Below, piece by piece: positions 52,123 to 59,412 of a DNA stretch of 64,000 bases. The DNA lies in contig JAIOJX010000032.1 of NCBI GenBank assembly GCA_022376925.1, positions 202,116,939 to 202,180,938 on the forward strand, given 5' to 3'. The position numbers and the translations under genes are program-made. Source of the stretch: Tragulus kanchil. Taxonomy: Eukaryota; Chordata; Mammalia; Artiodactyla; Tragulidae. The notes below the pieces were generated by a model. The model was given only the letters and a program-made list of their open reading frames with translations, did not search any database and was not told the origin of the DNA. Numbering within the stretch: position 1 is the stretch's first letter; the number at the start of each line of letters is the position of its first letter.

Positions 52123-53168
52123 GTGAGGTCTATCATGTATATGTAATGATATCCTATGCAGAGATAAAAATCAGTGCCCATAGCTGAACCCTACAAATGC
52201 AATGTTGAGTGAAAGAGGACAGACACAAACAGTACATACCGTATCACTGGCTGCCTCTTAGGTCTAGTGGGCTGGGCCTGGGGTCCAGGGTTCTGCCTAC
52301 CCAGAACGCTGTAGTTGATGGGCAGGATGATGCCCAAGGAAGGGATGCAGATGATGAGCATGAAGCGATGAGATGATACTGGAACATGATGTAGACACGG
52401 GCGTCATCGCCACACCGGCCGAACAGATCTTCGTTCCTGGGAGAGACACAGAGATGAGGACATTGCTCAGGAGCCAGGATGGCCACAGTGCTAGTCAGAG
52501 CTGGAGGCAGGAAAGGGAGAAAAGATGTCCGCGTGGTGCCCAAGTGTTCATCCTTAGAACCACCACTCTTCTCAAAACTTCTGCTATCCCTGAAATGTCA
52601 CGTAGAGGCTACAGATATGCACTGGGGAACCCACAAGCACTCTTAAATCAGGCATTTATTTCCTCATTGATTGCTTCTTCAAACATTCTGAGTGCCCACA
52701 ACGGTACAGGCATGGAACAAGTCATGAGTGATAACAAGAGTCATCCTATTTTTCAAACAGCGGTTCCTTAAATTAAAAAAGGATACTTAAAACCACCATG
52801 AAATATCACTCCACCCAGCCAGATTGGTCAATGCTGGAAAGCTGGTGAGGCAAGTATGGGTGAGGAAGTGCTGGTGAGGGCATGGGGTGTTGGGAGCTCT
52901 CTCACACTCGTCGGCACTTACTCTGGCATGGCCACGTTGGGTAACAGTTGACATTATCCACAAAGATGGACTATATATACACCTTATGACTTAACAATTC
53001 CACTTCTAGGCTTATATCCAACAGAAAGACATGTACGTGGACACCAAGAGATGTGTAGAAGAATTTCATAGATGCATTGTTTGTAACAATCCCAAACTGG
53101 AAACAACCAAAGTCAATCAAAGGGGGAATGGACGCGAGAACTGAAATAAACATGTCGTGAAATATATA

Positions 53169-53208
<40 letters not shown>

Positions 53209-56200
53209 GTGAGGTCTATCATGTATATGTAATGATATCCTATGCAGAGATAAAAATCAGTGCCCATAGCTGAACCCTACAAATGCAATGTTGAGTGAAA
53301 GAGGACAGACACAAAACAGTACATACCGTATCACTTCACATACTCAGTCCAAAAATAGGCAATACTGAACTGAAGAGTGAGAAGCAAGGACACTGGTTAC
53401 CTCTGAAGAGCAGGGAGGTGATAGGAGATTGGGAGGGAGCAGGAGGAGAGCTTCTGGGGTCTTGGCAGTGCTTTAATTCTTTATCAAGATGGTGGTTGTA
53501 CAGGCTTTGCTTTGTGATAATTGAGCTGGACATTTATTTTTTGTGCATTTCTCTGTGTGTTACCTCCCATGAAAAATCTTCAAAGCAGCCCTTGCTTACA
53601 AAAGAAGAAAATAATGCACCTACAATCCCACCAAACCTAAGACAAGGGCTATTCATCATTTTGGTCAATTTCCTTCAGTTTCTTAGTATATTACTGGTTT
53701 AACCTGGTGAGTGTGGTATAAATAGCATTTGATGGATGGCTCTTTGGTTTAGCATCAAATCGTAAGTCTTTTCTGACCATTTTACATTTTGTCTAAATGT
53801 TTTTATGGCTGCACAGTACACAGGTGACAATGGCCTGTTTGTGGATTACTGGTTCACACACAGGCCTCGGCGCCACTCGCCCGCCGGAGGACACACCACA
53901 GCTTACTCACCCTCGCCCTCTGACCAGACTTGAAGGCGGTGTGCAGCTTCTAATATCCAGTCCAGGATTCAGATTTATTTTTCAACAATACTACATATCT
54001 TCAAGGCTTTCAATATCACCATATAAGTAATCATTAGAAGTCTCAACTTTTTTTTTTGACTTCAAGAATTTAAAACACTTCCTGCCCTGGACATGAGAAT
54101 TAAATCTCAAACAATGGGGTAGCTGAGAAGTTGGTGAATAGGGAGAATGTTCCCCTGCAGGCTTGGGGATGCCCAGATCTGCTCACATGATAGACATGGC
54201 ATGCCTGAGGCAGGGTGAGAGCCTCCAATCAGGTCGAGAGAGCAGAGGGCTGGACAGTGCCAAGAATGTAAGAATTTTGTTTCCAGGCTGGAAATTTCCA
54301 CTCCCTTCACTGGGCTCATGGCTCCATTGGCACCAGAAACCCAAGTTATACTCAGCAACCTAGGGTACAGTTCTGAGGGAAGCCTGAATACTTTTTTATA
54401 GTTCTTTTTTAAAAATTTTATTTATTTATTTTTTGGCTATTCTAGGTTTTTACTGCTGCTGCAGGCTCTTCTGTAGTTTGCAGGGAGTCAGGGCTACTCT
54501 CTAGTTGAGGCGATCAGCTTCTTGTTGCAGTGACTTCTCTTGTTGTGGAACTCATGCTCTAGGGCACACGGGCTTCAGAAGTTGCAGCACATGGACTCAG
54601 TAGTTGTGACCCCAAGGCTCTAGAGCACAGGCTCAATACTTGTGGCTCACAGGCTTAGCTGCCCCGCAGCATGTGGGATCTTCCTTGCTCAGGAATCAAA
54701 CCCGTGTCTCCTGCATTGGCAGGTGACCTCTTTACCACTGAGCTACCAGGGAAGCCCATAGCCTGAATTTTTGCTCCTATGACTTCAACTACGACCTCAG
54801 CACTCCCATATCCCAAGTCTAAATCTCTAGCTCCAGCATTTCCCCTCAGCATTATTGGTTTTTCAACAGCTTTCCAGTCAACTCTCATGCCATGGAATTG
54901 TAGTGTCAATTTCCCAACTTATTATCTTCTCTCCTCCCACCTAGTGGTATCACTGCCCTCACCAGAAACCAGACCTCACCTCCTCCCTCTTTCCTAACCA
55001 GGTGGAAACCACGACCCCTTGAGGGTCGCCCCACAGTCTCCCTCCCCAAGGCTCCTCCACGTTGCCTCCCTGCTCACCACCGCCTCTCACCGGGACACTG
55101 AAAAGCCTTCTTAGCTGCTCACCCTGCCTACCTACAGACATCATCCTGAGTTACCCACTCAAAAGTAGTCTTTGGCGCTCTGCTGCCTCTACATCAAAAG
55201 CCAAGATTCTCAGGATGGCCATCAAGACTCCCTTGAGCCTTCCAGCCCAATCTTTGATCGCCTCTTTTGCTATGTACGTCTGCTTCAACCACACCACAAG
55301 ATGTACCATTTCTGGACAACCCCGCCCACCTCTGCCCAAACCTGTGCCCACCCAGTCCTTAATTTCTGATGGGCCCTCCACATCACAACGACCCACATTC
55401 TTCCCATGCTTCCAGGCCTTGCTCAAAACTACATTTCTTCCAAACTCCCAAATTGGAATTAAGTTCTCACTCTCCCAAATGCCCTTTGCACAGCAGTTAT
55501 GTTCTTCCCATTAGAAATTCTCTGTAGTGGGTCTTGTTAGCCTTTGCTTTTCTAATTAGACTGAGTTGGCTCTGTGTGTCGGGACTTTGGCTTCTGCAGG
55601 CAGGAAGGGTCACGAAGAGGATGAGAGACTGGAGGTGAACTTCGGTGTTTCTCTTAATGAAAATGTGCTTGTGCCAGCTTATGCATGTTTTATAAAATAA
55701 CAAAGCAGAACTAGAGAAGGTGCCAAGAAATAAGTCTTCCCTCAACTTCCCCAATGTGTGGCTAAGAGTCCCAATCCACATTCAAACTAGTCGTATCATT
55801 TCCTGGGGACTCAGGTGAAGGATGAAGGAAGACAAAAGGCCAAGGGCACGGGGAGTCCTCCATCGGGTGGCTGTGGCTCAAACACCGGAGGCTGCCAGTC
55901 CAAAGCCCAGCTTTGGATTCCCAAGGCCCAGTCATGATGCCCTGCACCCCTGTGGGGTCCCAGGGCCTTCAACAGGTCTGGGGAAAGAGAGTTGCCCTGG
56001 TGCGGCTCGTGTGAGTACTAAAGGGTCTTGGGACAATGTCTGAATGCTCCCAGCAAGGCCCTTGAATGGTGGGCGTGGAGGCACATGATGGAAGAAGCTC
56101 TAAGAGCCTTGGCAAAGAAGCAAATGAGCAGGTCCAGGCAGGTCCCTGGAGCAGTGGCCTCTCAGGAGCAGTGAGACTGCCCATGGAGGCAGGCATCCCA

Positions 56201-58006
56201 GGCAGGGATGGACTCTGGAGGAGGGGTTCGGAGGCTGGGAAGGGCAGGCTGGATGGGAGATACTTAGGGAAAATGCAGCAATATCCGGGGCTCTGAGATG
56301 GAGTGCACACATGTAAGTGTGTACGCACATGAGTGTTCACGCAGTAGAGTCACAGAGCTCCGGTGAGTGCCTGCTGTCAGGCGATGACAGGTGACTGGGG
56401 GTCTCCTCGCCAAGTCAGGTCTGACACTAAAGAGACCCAAAGAAGATGCATGCCTACAGCAGTTCATCACGTTCTTCCCATGCTTCCAGGCCTTGCTCAA
56501 AACTACATTTCTTCCAAACTCCCAAATTGGAATTAAGTTCTCACTCTCCCAAATGCCCTTTGCACAGCAGTTATGTTCTTCCCATTAGAAATTCTCTGTA
56601 GTGGGTCTTGTTAGCCTTTGCTTTTCTAATTAGACTGAGTTGGCTCTGTGTGTCGGGACTTTGGCTTCTGCAGGCAGGAAGGGTCACGAAGAGGATGAGA
56701 GACTGGAGGTGAACTTCGGTGTTTCTCTTAATGAAAATGTGCTTGTGCCAGCTTATGCATGTTTTATAAAATAACAAAGCAGAACTAGAGAAGGTGCCAA
56801 GAAATAAGTTTTCCCCTCAACTTCCCCAATGTGTGGCTAAGAGTCCCAATCCACATTCAAACTAGTCGTAGCGTTTCCTGGGGACTCAGGTGTAGGATGA
56901 AGGAACACAAAAGGCCAAGGGCACGGGGAGTCCTCCATCGGGTGGCTGTGGCTCAAACACCGGAGGCTGCCAGTCCAAAGCCCAGCTTTGGATTCCCAAG
57001 GCCCAGTCATGATGCCCTGCACCCCTGTGGGGTCCCAGGGCCTTCAACAGGTCTGGGGAAAGAGAGTTGCCCTGGTGCGGCTCGTGTGAGTACTAAAGGG
57101 TCTTGGGACAATGTCTGAATGCTCCCAGCAAGGCCCTTGAATGGTGGGCGTGGAGGCACATGATGGAAGAAGCTCTAAGAGCCTTGGCAAAGAAGCAAAT
57201 GAGCAGGTCCAGGCAGGTCCCTGGAGCAGTGGCCTCTCAGGAGCAGTGAGACTGCCCATGGAGGCAGGCATCCCAGGCAGGGATGGACTCTGGAGGAGGG
57301 GTTCGGAGGCTGGGAAGGGCAGGCTGGATGGGAGATACTTAGGGAAAATGCAGCAATATCCGGGGCTCTGAGATGGAGTGCACACATGTAAGTGTGTACG
57401 CACATGAGTGTTCACGCAGTAGAGTCACAGAGCTCCGGTGAGTGCCTGCTGTCAGGCGATGACAGGTGACTGGGGGTCTCCTCGCCAAGTCAGGTCTGAC
57501 ACTAAAGAGACCCAGAAGAATATGCGATGGGCCACGGGCAGGCCCTCTAGAATGGGCATGGAGGCTGGAAAGTAAGCCTACCCTCTGTCTAGTGGTGGTG
57601 TTTTTTTTTTTTTTTTTCCATCTTGGCAAATACAAGGAATGATGTTCACAGAAGTAAAGCAAATAGCACAAGGGAAGGGCTTCTTTTTCCTTGTGTGGCC
57701 TTCCATAAAAGTATTTTTACAAGTCTATGAAAGTGGTCCCGTCCTGAGAACTGTGGCAGAGGGAAAACGGGCCGTGGGCACCGCCCTGTTCCCATTTCAC
57801 TAACTGGAGCCCTGGAAGGGGTCCTGGGCCCAGGCCGGGCTGCGGCGGGCATCTAGGTGTGGGGAGTGGAGGCTGGGCACGTGGCCCCAGGCCTGGTCCC
57901 GGGAGGAAGGAGACCCACACCCCTCCTCCCCCAGAGAAGCCCGAGACTCAGAAAGTTCAAGCACTTACTTCATGGTGATGGTATTGAAAAACCAGGAATA
58001 GAAGCC
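17483..58006 (-). CDS. TMEM63C: TMEM63C, OSCA/TMEM63 family cation channel (3' 19 coding exons; N-terminus outside window)
   Basis: TMEM63C belongs to the OSCA/TMEM63 family of multi-pass membrane channels gated by osmotic or mechanical stress; in mammals it is linked to podocyte integrity and hereditary spastic paraplegia. Nineteen exons on the - strand join in consistent phase to about 702 residues ending in GQSQYH-TGA. Order of parts: end of the N-terminal region ([10 protein letters not shown]), first core membrane helices ([28 protein letters not shown]), a long cytoplasmic domain (PHM7_cyt type) with a Cys-rich CFCRCWACF stretch, then the RSN1_7TM (DUF221) channel core with [41 protein letters not shown] and KHLTDRYN, and an acidic cytoplasmic tail. 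About 104 N-terminal residues are missing when compared with the 806-residue human protein (from memory). Nine exons occur twice through assembly-like duplications. Use one copy of each. Confidence 0.95.
18598..18798 (-). other. TMEM63C: TMEM63C terminal exon, duplicate copy B
   Basis: Identical second copy inside D5, offset 1115, with the same acceptor and stop. As drawn, a spliced transcript would meet this copy first. Only one is expected in the real locus. Confidence 0.9.
18990..20044. other. TMEM63C intron sequence, no recognised element
   Basis: Single-copy intron DNA changing from GC-rich to AT-rich at about 19370. I see no exon, SINE or simple repeat here. Confidence 0.5.
20045..22296. 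repeat. Tandem duplication D6
   Basis: Copy A is 20045-21167 and copy B 21170-22296, offset 1124 rising to 1129 because the SINE poly(A) is longer in B and a G is inserted in CACGTGAGAG versus CACGTGGAGAG. Each copy carries an AT-rich ATTATTAAT tract (about 20223-20290) and a full SINE. No exon is included. Confidence 0.95.
20480..20811 (+). mobile_element. CHR-type tRNA-derived SINE with target-site duplication
   Basis: Head GGCTTCCCCTGGTGGTCCAG, A/B-box-like tRNA part, a G+C-rich middle and an (AATA)n-plus-poly(A) tail. A 16-base direct repeat AAGAACAAGAATGGGG flanks it at 20464-20479 and 20812-20827. The second copy of the same element, from D6, is at about 21606-21941. Confidence 0.85.
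22330..22520 (+). repeat. L2 LINE 3' fragment
   Basis: Contains the L2 signature words TGCTCCCTCCTCCAGGAAGC and CTTCCCAGAGTGC with preceding GGCACAGGCTGGTCCTCCTC. Diverged and lacking ends. Confidence 0.65.
23140..23208 (-). CDS. TMEM63C: TMEM63C exon 18 in window, copy A
   Basis: Twenty-three codons, [18 protein letters not shown] to TSL, part of the cytoplasmic tail. Acceptor CGCAG|CCCGAG, donor CTT|GTGAGT, phase 0 at both ends. Confidence 0.9.
24263..24331 (-). other. TMEM63C: TMEM63C exon 18, duplicate copy B
   Basis: Unchanged second copy in D7, offset 1123, with identical splice sites. Confidence 0.9.
24580..26750. repeat. Tandem duplication D8
   Basis: Copy A is 24580-25663 and copy B 25669-26750, offset 1089. 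It is chained to D7: the segment starting CAGAGTGGAAGTTGAGG occurs three times (23456, 24580, 25669). Each copy has an antisense SINE and a short BovB-like piece. No exon. Confidence 0.95.
24973..25326 (-). mobile_element. Antisense CHR-type SINE, copy A
   Basis: Reads on the - strand from GGGCTTCCCTGGTAGCTCAG down to an A-rich tail. CTTTCTTATTT repeats at 24962 and 25333 look like a target-site duplication. The duplicate element is at about 26061-26415. Confidence 0.8.
26662..26850 (+). mobile_element. BovB LINE 3' fragment
   Basis: Words typical of the BovB 3' end: GAAAGACTGAGGGCAGGAGA, GGACGGCATCACCGACTCAT and ACAGGGAAGCCTGGCGTACT. Truncated and degenerate; a shorter duplicated part is at about 25573-25660. 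Confidence 0.75.
27347..27456 (-). CDS. TMEM63C: TMEM63C exon 17 in window
   Basis: Encodes a Gly split codon, [10 protein letters not shown], a membrane helix ([14 protein letters not shown]) and KIQKASDYE. Acceptor TTGCAG|GTTCG, donor GAG|GTGAGT. It is the last transmembrane helix of the channel core. Confidence 0.92.
27860..28260 (-). mobile_element. LINE-derived fragment (L1-like, artiodactyl)
   Basis: The stretch TATTGGAGCATAGCTGATTA, GTTAGTTTCAGGTATACAGC, AGAGTTCCCTGTGCTATACA is a common L1-associated sequence in artiodactyl genomes. Strand is uncertain; family assignment is from memory of the motif. Confidence 0.5.
28480..28800 (+). repeat. Possible old L1 3'-end fragment
   Basis: The order 'CAGTCATTAAAAGGCATGTG', GGACATAATGTTCAGTGGAG, AGTATAAAATGGATCCAC resembles mammalian L1 3' untranslated DNA. 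Diverged; low certainty on family. Confidence 0.4.
28874..29253 (+). mobile_element. Composite Bov-tA head plus BovB 3' segment
   Basis: A tRNA-like SINE head (GGGGCTTTCCAGGTAGCTCA ... GGCAATGGCGGCCCAC) runs at about 28990 directly into BovB sequence (CAATACTTTGGCCACCTGAT, GGCAGGAGGAGAAG, GGACAGGGAAGCCTGGTGTG). Either one inserted next to the other or recombination joined them. Confidence 0.75.
29656..29886 (+). mobile_element. Bov-tA SINE
   Basis: Full-length: GGGCTTCCCAGGTGGCAGTC head, GGTTGGGAAGAGCCCCTGGA, GGGCTACAGTCCATAGAGCT, GAGTCGGACATGACTGAAGC end. Confidence 0.9.
30262..30475 (-). mobile_element. Bov-tA SINE, antisense to window
   Basis: On the + strand it reads from TTAGTCGCTCTGTCCTGTCC to GAGCCACCAGGGA, the reverse of the Bov-tA order. 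It ends about 20 bases short of TMEM63C exon 16. Confidence 0.9.
30498..30665 (-). CDS. TMEM63C: TMEM63C exon 16 in window
   Basis: Fifty-five codons plus split Gly codons: [17 protein letters not shown], then [18 protein letters not shown] and LFFSVLRLG. The KHxxDRYN motif is a family hallmark after the pore-lining helices. Acceptor CCCCAG|GGCTGC, donor TTAG|GTATGT. Confidence 0.95.
31059..31164 (-). CDS. TMEM63C: TMEM63C exon 15 in window
   Basis: Encodes [18 protein letters not shown] and the very conserved [13 protein letters not shown] helix of the RSN1_7TM core. Acceptor CCCCAG|AACCAC, donor TTTG|GTGAGT. Confidence 0.95.
31404..31566 (-). CDS. TMEM63C: TMEM63C exon 14 in window
   Basis: Encodes [37 protein letters not shown] and [10 protein letters not shown]. 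Acceptor CCCAG|GTGTGT, donor AATG|GTGAGG. Two membrane spans. Confidence 0.95.
31711..31931 (+). mobile_element. Tigger-like DNA transposon remnant
   Basis: Starts CAGTCATCTCTTGGTATCTG and contains AAAATCCAGGGATGCTCAAG and GCATATAACCTGTGCACATC, a layout of non-autonomous TcMar-Tigger elements. Its visible end coincides with the left edge of D9. Family from memory. Confidence 0.55.
32008..32210 (+). mobile_element. CHR/ART2-type SINE remnant
   Basis: Shows GAGCCCATGCTCTGCAACAA, GAGAAGCCACTGCAATGAGA and AGTGAAAAATAAATGCATAA, the distal half of a ruminant tRNA-derived SINE without its head. Duplicate at about 33089-33291. Confidence 0.7.
32673..32738 (-). CDS. TMEM63C: TMEM63C exon 13 in window, copy A
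   Basis: Encodes split Ser, [20 protein letters not shown] and F plus two bases of Gln. Acceptor TTCTAG|TCTGG, donor TTCCA|GTGAGT. Loop before the next membrane helix. Confidence 0.92.
33754..33819 (-). other. TMEM63C: TMEM63C exon 13, duplicate copy B
   Basis: Identical exon and splice sites, offset 1081, inside D9. Confidence 0.9.
34150..34280 (+). repeat. L2 LINE 3'-end fragment
   Basis: TTCTTTGAGGGCAGAGTTCA, GACACTTGGCACAGGCTAGG and a GAATGAATTTG end match the L2 3' terminus in order and spacing. Confidence 0.6.
34369..34455 (-). CDS. TMEM63C: TMEM63C exon 12 in window
   Basis: Encodes [19 protein letters not shown] and [10 protein letters not shown], one membrane helix. Acceptor TTCCAG|ATCGAG, donor CCAG|GTACCT. 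Confidence 0.94.
35452..35558 (-). CDS. TMEM63C: TMEM63C exon 11 in window, copy A
   Basis: Encodes [35 protein letters not shown] and two bases of Arg; one membrane helix. Acceptor CTACAG|AGCCCC, donor GCAG|GTGAGC. Confidence 0.94.
36538..36644 (-). other. TMEM63C: TMEM63C exon 11, duplicate copy B
   Basis: Identical exon with intact splice sites, offset 1086, inside D10. Confidence 0.9.
37798..37951 (-). CDS. TMEM63C: TMEM63C exon 10 in window
   Basis: Encodes [18 protein letters not shown], a Phe/Leu-rich helix ([17 protein letters not shown]) and [16 protein letters not shown], which includes a possible N-glycosylation motif NVT. Acceptor CCCAG|GAAAAA, donor GCAG|GTGCCT. Confidence 0.95.
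38401..38523 (-). CDS. TMEM63C: TMEM63C exon 9 in window
   Basis: Encodes [38 protein letters not shown] and DIIW; cytoplasmic domain just before the channel core. Acceptor CCGCAG|CATCC, donor TTTG|GTAAGC. Its first four residues differ from the basic residues I recall in human; the nearby CTGCAG would shift the frame if used. Confidence 0.92.
39953..40086 (-). CDS. TMEM63C: TMEM63C exon 8 in window, copy A
   Basis: Encodes [37 protein letters not shown] and QDSRMTK plus two bases; cytoplasmic PHM7-type domain with an acidic, helical segment. Acceptor CCCCAG|GTAGAC, donor AGCA|GTGAGT. Confidence 0.95.
41046..41179 (-). other. TMEM63C: TMEM63C exon 8, duplicate copy B
   Basis: Identical exon, offset 1093, inside D11. 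Confidence 0.9.
41945..42068 (-). CDS. TMEM63C: TMEM63C exon 7 in window
   Basis: Encodes [30 protein letters not shown] and [11 protein letters not shown]. The cluster of four to five Cys beside basic residues is a likely S-palmitoylation patch of the cytoplasmic domain (inference). Acceptor CGGCAG|GCGCC, donor GAG|GTAACT. Confidence 0.94.
42182..42262 (-). CDS. TMEM63C: TMEM63C exon 6 in window
   Basis: Encodes split His, [26 protein letters not shown] and two bases of Arg; cytoplasmic domain. Acceptor CTTCAG|TGAGG, donor AGAG|GTGAGG. Confidence 0.93.
42846..42919 (-). CDS. TMEM63C: TMEM63C exon 5 in window, copy A
   Basis: Encodes [19 protein letters not shown] and IIKHF plus two bases of His; start of the cytoplasmic domain (RTLMITYVP is a conserved motif). 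Acceptor TTCCTAG|GTCAAA, donor TTCA|GTAAG. Confidence 0.94.
43898..43971 (-). other. TMEM63C: TMEM63C exon 5, duplicate copy B
   Basis: Identical exon, offset 1052, inside D12. Confidence 0.9.
45331..45442 (-). CDS. TMEM63C: TMEM63C exon 4 in window, copy A
   Basis: Encodes [29 protein letters not shown] and VPRKSYV; one membrane helix. Donor GTG|GTGAGT. The acceptor reads CTCAG GAG|, so starting after CAG gives E-R-S-K across the junction, and after GAG (exon from 45439) gives E-S-K. Confidence 0.92.
45563..45768 (+). repeat. MIR SINE, copy A
   Basis: CGAGTCTTTACTATATGCCA, TACATTTTCTCACTAGGCTC and TCATAGGAGAACGAGGGCC follow MIR order. The duplicate is at about 46746-46951. Confidence 0.75.
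46514..46625 (-). other. TMEM63C: TMEM63C exon 4, duplicate copy B
   Basis: Identical exon, offset 1183, inside D13. Confidence 0.9.
47037..48449. other. TMEM63C intron, no recognised element
   Basis: Single-copy intron DNA, moderately GC-rich. Frames up to 154 codons are open, but without homology or splice logic. A GGTGGGGTGGGGGAAGGGGA tract lies near 47647. Confidence 0.5.
48450..48498 (-). CDS. TMEM63C: TMEM63C exon 3 in window
   Basis: Short exon of 49 bases: split Asp, [15 protein letters not shown] and two bases of Glu. It carries an NVS sequon in a loop between the first core helices. Acceptor TTTCAG|ACCAG, donor CAGA|GTAGGT. Confidence 0.93.
48591..50722. repeat. Tandem duplication D14
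   Basis: Copy A is 48591-49640 and copy B 49677-50722, offset 1086 falling to 1082. Copy B lost CCCC/GG bases within 80 bases of its start (GTCCCCCACTT to GTCCCCACTT; CTCTCCCCCTGG to CTCTCCCTGG). Bases 49641-49676 are filler. No exon. Confidence 0.94.
49001..49216 (+). mobile_element. Bov-tA SINE, copy A
   Basis: GGGCTTTCCTGGTGGTGCTA head to GAGTCGGCCACGACTGAGCA. The duplicate, from D14, is at about 50083-50298. Confidence 0.9.
50861..50985 (+). mobile_element. Truncated Bov-A SINE
   Basis: Only the distal half: CTACCCACGCCAGTCTTCTT, CCCATGGACAGAGGGGCCTG, GAGTTGGACACAATGGAAGC. Confidence 0.8.
51210..51352 (-). CDS. TMEM63C: TMEM63C exon 2 in window, copy A (intact)
   Basis: Encodes [19 protein letters not shown], the membrane helix [19 protein letters not shown] and [10 protein letters not shown], with an NYT sequon. 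Acceptor CCCAG|GAACGA, donor CTGG|GTAGGC. Confidence 0.95.
51690..53575 (+). mobile_element. Old L1 LINE 3'-end fragment, split by D15
   Basis: AACAATTCCACTTCTAGGCT, CATTGTTTGTAACAATCCCA, AACTGGAAACAACCAAAGTC and a later TTGTGATAATTGAGCTGGAC follow the order of L1M 3' ends. The duplicated part contains the TG/TA microsatellite. Confidence 0.7.
52301..52436 (-). pseudogene. TMEM63C: TMEM63C exon 2, damaged duplicate copy B
   Basis: Same exon, 7 bases shorter: 1 base lost at about 52364 and 6 lost at about 52310, so the frame breaks inside the membrane helix. Splice sites remain. It probably reflects error-prone contig-end sequence, not a real pseudo-exon. Confidence 0.85.
53576..54400. other. 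TMEM63C intron, no recognised element
   Basis: AT-rich intron DNA before an antisense SINE. There is a short poly(T) at about 54050. I see no exon. Confidence 0.45.
54410..54758 (-). mobile_element. Antisense CHR-type SINE
   Basis: On the - strand runs from GGGCTTCCCTGGTAGCTCAG through CATGCTGCGGGGCAGCTAAG to an A-rich tail. Same family as the element at 24973. Confidence 0.85.
55330..55500 (+). repeat. L2-like fragment, copy A
   Basis: TTCCAAACTCCCAAATTGGA, ATTAAGTTCTCACTCTCC resemble the L2 3' region. The duplicate in D16 is at about 56480-56577. Confidence 0.5.
55399..57514. repeat. Tandem duplication D16
   Basis: Copy A is 55399-56444 and copy B 56471-57514, offset 1072 rising to 1075. 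Several substitutions (for example CGTATCATTTCC versus CGTAGCGTTTCC) are in the middle. Filler 56445-56470 is unmatched. No exon. Confidence 0.94.
57969..58006 (-). CDS. TMEM63C: TMEM63C exon 1 in window, copy A (38 bases)
   Basis: Micro-exon encoding [12 protein letters not shown] plus two bases of Lys. Acceptor CCTCCAG|GGCTTC, donor TGAA|GTAAGT. It joins in phase to exon 2. Exons for the preceding N-terminal residues and signal-like first helix are not found up to 64000. Confidence 0.92.
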
Positions 58007-59076
58007 CTGGAGGAAAAGGAGAGAAAGTGTGAGAAACTCAGCACTGGACTGTGGGAGACAGCGAGGCAGCGTCTGGGGCCTCCCCCCCAGGCAAGGCCCA
58101 GACTGGCCTCGGGGCTGAGGGAGAAGTCTTTTCAGAAGTCAGGCATCCGGTCACAGAAAGTGGGGGCTGAGAGGGTGGGCATTGGACAGGAGGGACAGGA
58201 GAGTCTCTGGGGTGGAGACTCTCTGTCTGTTCCTCATTGCTTCCTTCTGGGAAATGCGCCCCCCCCGCATGCATGTGTCCCCTCACGTGGGCTTCCGTGA
58301 CCATTTTGGGCACCCTCAGTACTGGCAGGGGCCCCGGGGGACTGGCTCAGGAGCAGTGAGACTGCCCATGAGGCAGGCATCCCAGGCAGGGATGGACTCT
58401 GGAGGAGGGGTTCGAGGCTGGGAAGGGCAGGCTGGATGGGAGATACTTAGGGAAAATGCAGCAATATCCGGGGCTCTGAGATGGAGTGCACACATGTAAG
58501 TGTGTACGCACATGAGTGTTCACGCAGTAGAGTCACAGAGCTCCGGTGAGTGCCTGCTGTCAGGCGATGACAGGTGACTGGGGGTCTCCTCGCCAAGTCA
58601 GGTCTGACACTAAAGAGACCCAGAAGAATATGCGATGGGCCACGGGCAGGCCCTCTAGAATGGGCATGGAGGCTGGAAAGTAAGCCTACCCTCTGTCTAG
58701 TGGTGGTGTTTTTTTTTTTTTTTTTCCATCTTGGCAAATACAAGGAATGATGTTCACAGAAGTAAAGCAAATAGCACATGGGAAGGACTTCTTTTCCCTG
58801 GTGTGGCCTTCCATAAAAGTATTTTTACAAGTCTATGAAAGTGGTCCCGTCCTGAGAACTGTGGCAGAGGGAAAACGGGCCGTGGGCACCGCCCTGTTCC
58901 CATTTCACTAACTGGAGCCCTGGAAGGCGTCCTGGGCCCAGGCCGGGCTGCGGCGGGCATCTAGGTGTGGGGAGTGGAGGCTGGGCACGTGGCCCCAGGC
59001 CTGGTCCCGGGAGGAAGGAGACCCACACCCCTCCTCCCCCAGAGAAGCCCGAGACTCAGAAAGTTCAAGCACTTAC

Positions 59077-59114
59077 TTCATGGTGATGGTATTGAAAAAC
59101 CAGGAATAGAAGCC
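59077..59114 (-). other. TMEM63C: TMEM63C 38-base exon, duplicate copy B
   Basis: Identical exon and splice sites, offset 1108, inside D17. Confidence 0.9.
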
Positions 59115-59412
59115 CTGGAGGAAAAGGAGAGAAAGTGTGAGAAACTCAGCACTGGACTGTGGGAGACAGCGAGGCAGCGTCTGGGGCCTCCCCCCCAGGC
59201 AAGGCCCAGACTGGCCTCGGGGCTGAGGGAGAAGTCTTTTCAGAAGTCAGGCATCCGGTCACAGAAAGTGGGGGCTGAGAGGGTGGGCATTGGACAGGAG
59301 GGACAGGAGAGTCTCTGGGGTGGAGACTCTCTGTCTGTTCCTCATTGCTTCCTTCTGGGAAATGCGCCCCCCCCCCATGCATGTGGCCCCTCACGTGGGC
59401 TTCTGTGACCAG

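Larger units (their letters stand above)
51158..53334. repeat. Tandem duplication D15 (contains TMEM63C exon 2)
   Basis: Copy A is 51158-52245 and copy B 52248-53334, offset 1090-1089 after early indels. Copy B has several short deletions in its first 130 bases, including in the exon. The TG/TA microsatellite (A about 52076-52122, B about 53162-53208) differs in repeat count. Confidence 0.95.
57236..59412. repeat. Tandem duplication D17 (contains TMEM63C exon 1 in window)
   Basis: Copy A is 57236-58303 and copy B 58346-59412, offset 1109-1108, chained to D16: the GAGCAGTGAGACTGCCCATG segment occurs three times. Copies differ at several points (CACAAGGGAAGGGC versus CACATGGGAAGGAC). A poly(T) of about 17 lies at 57600 and 58708. 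Confidence 0.94.
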
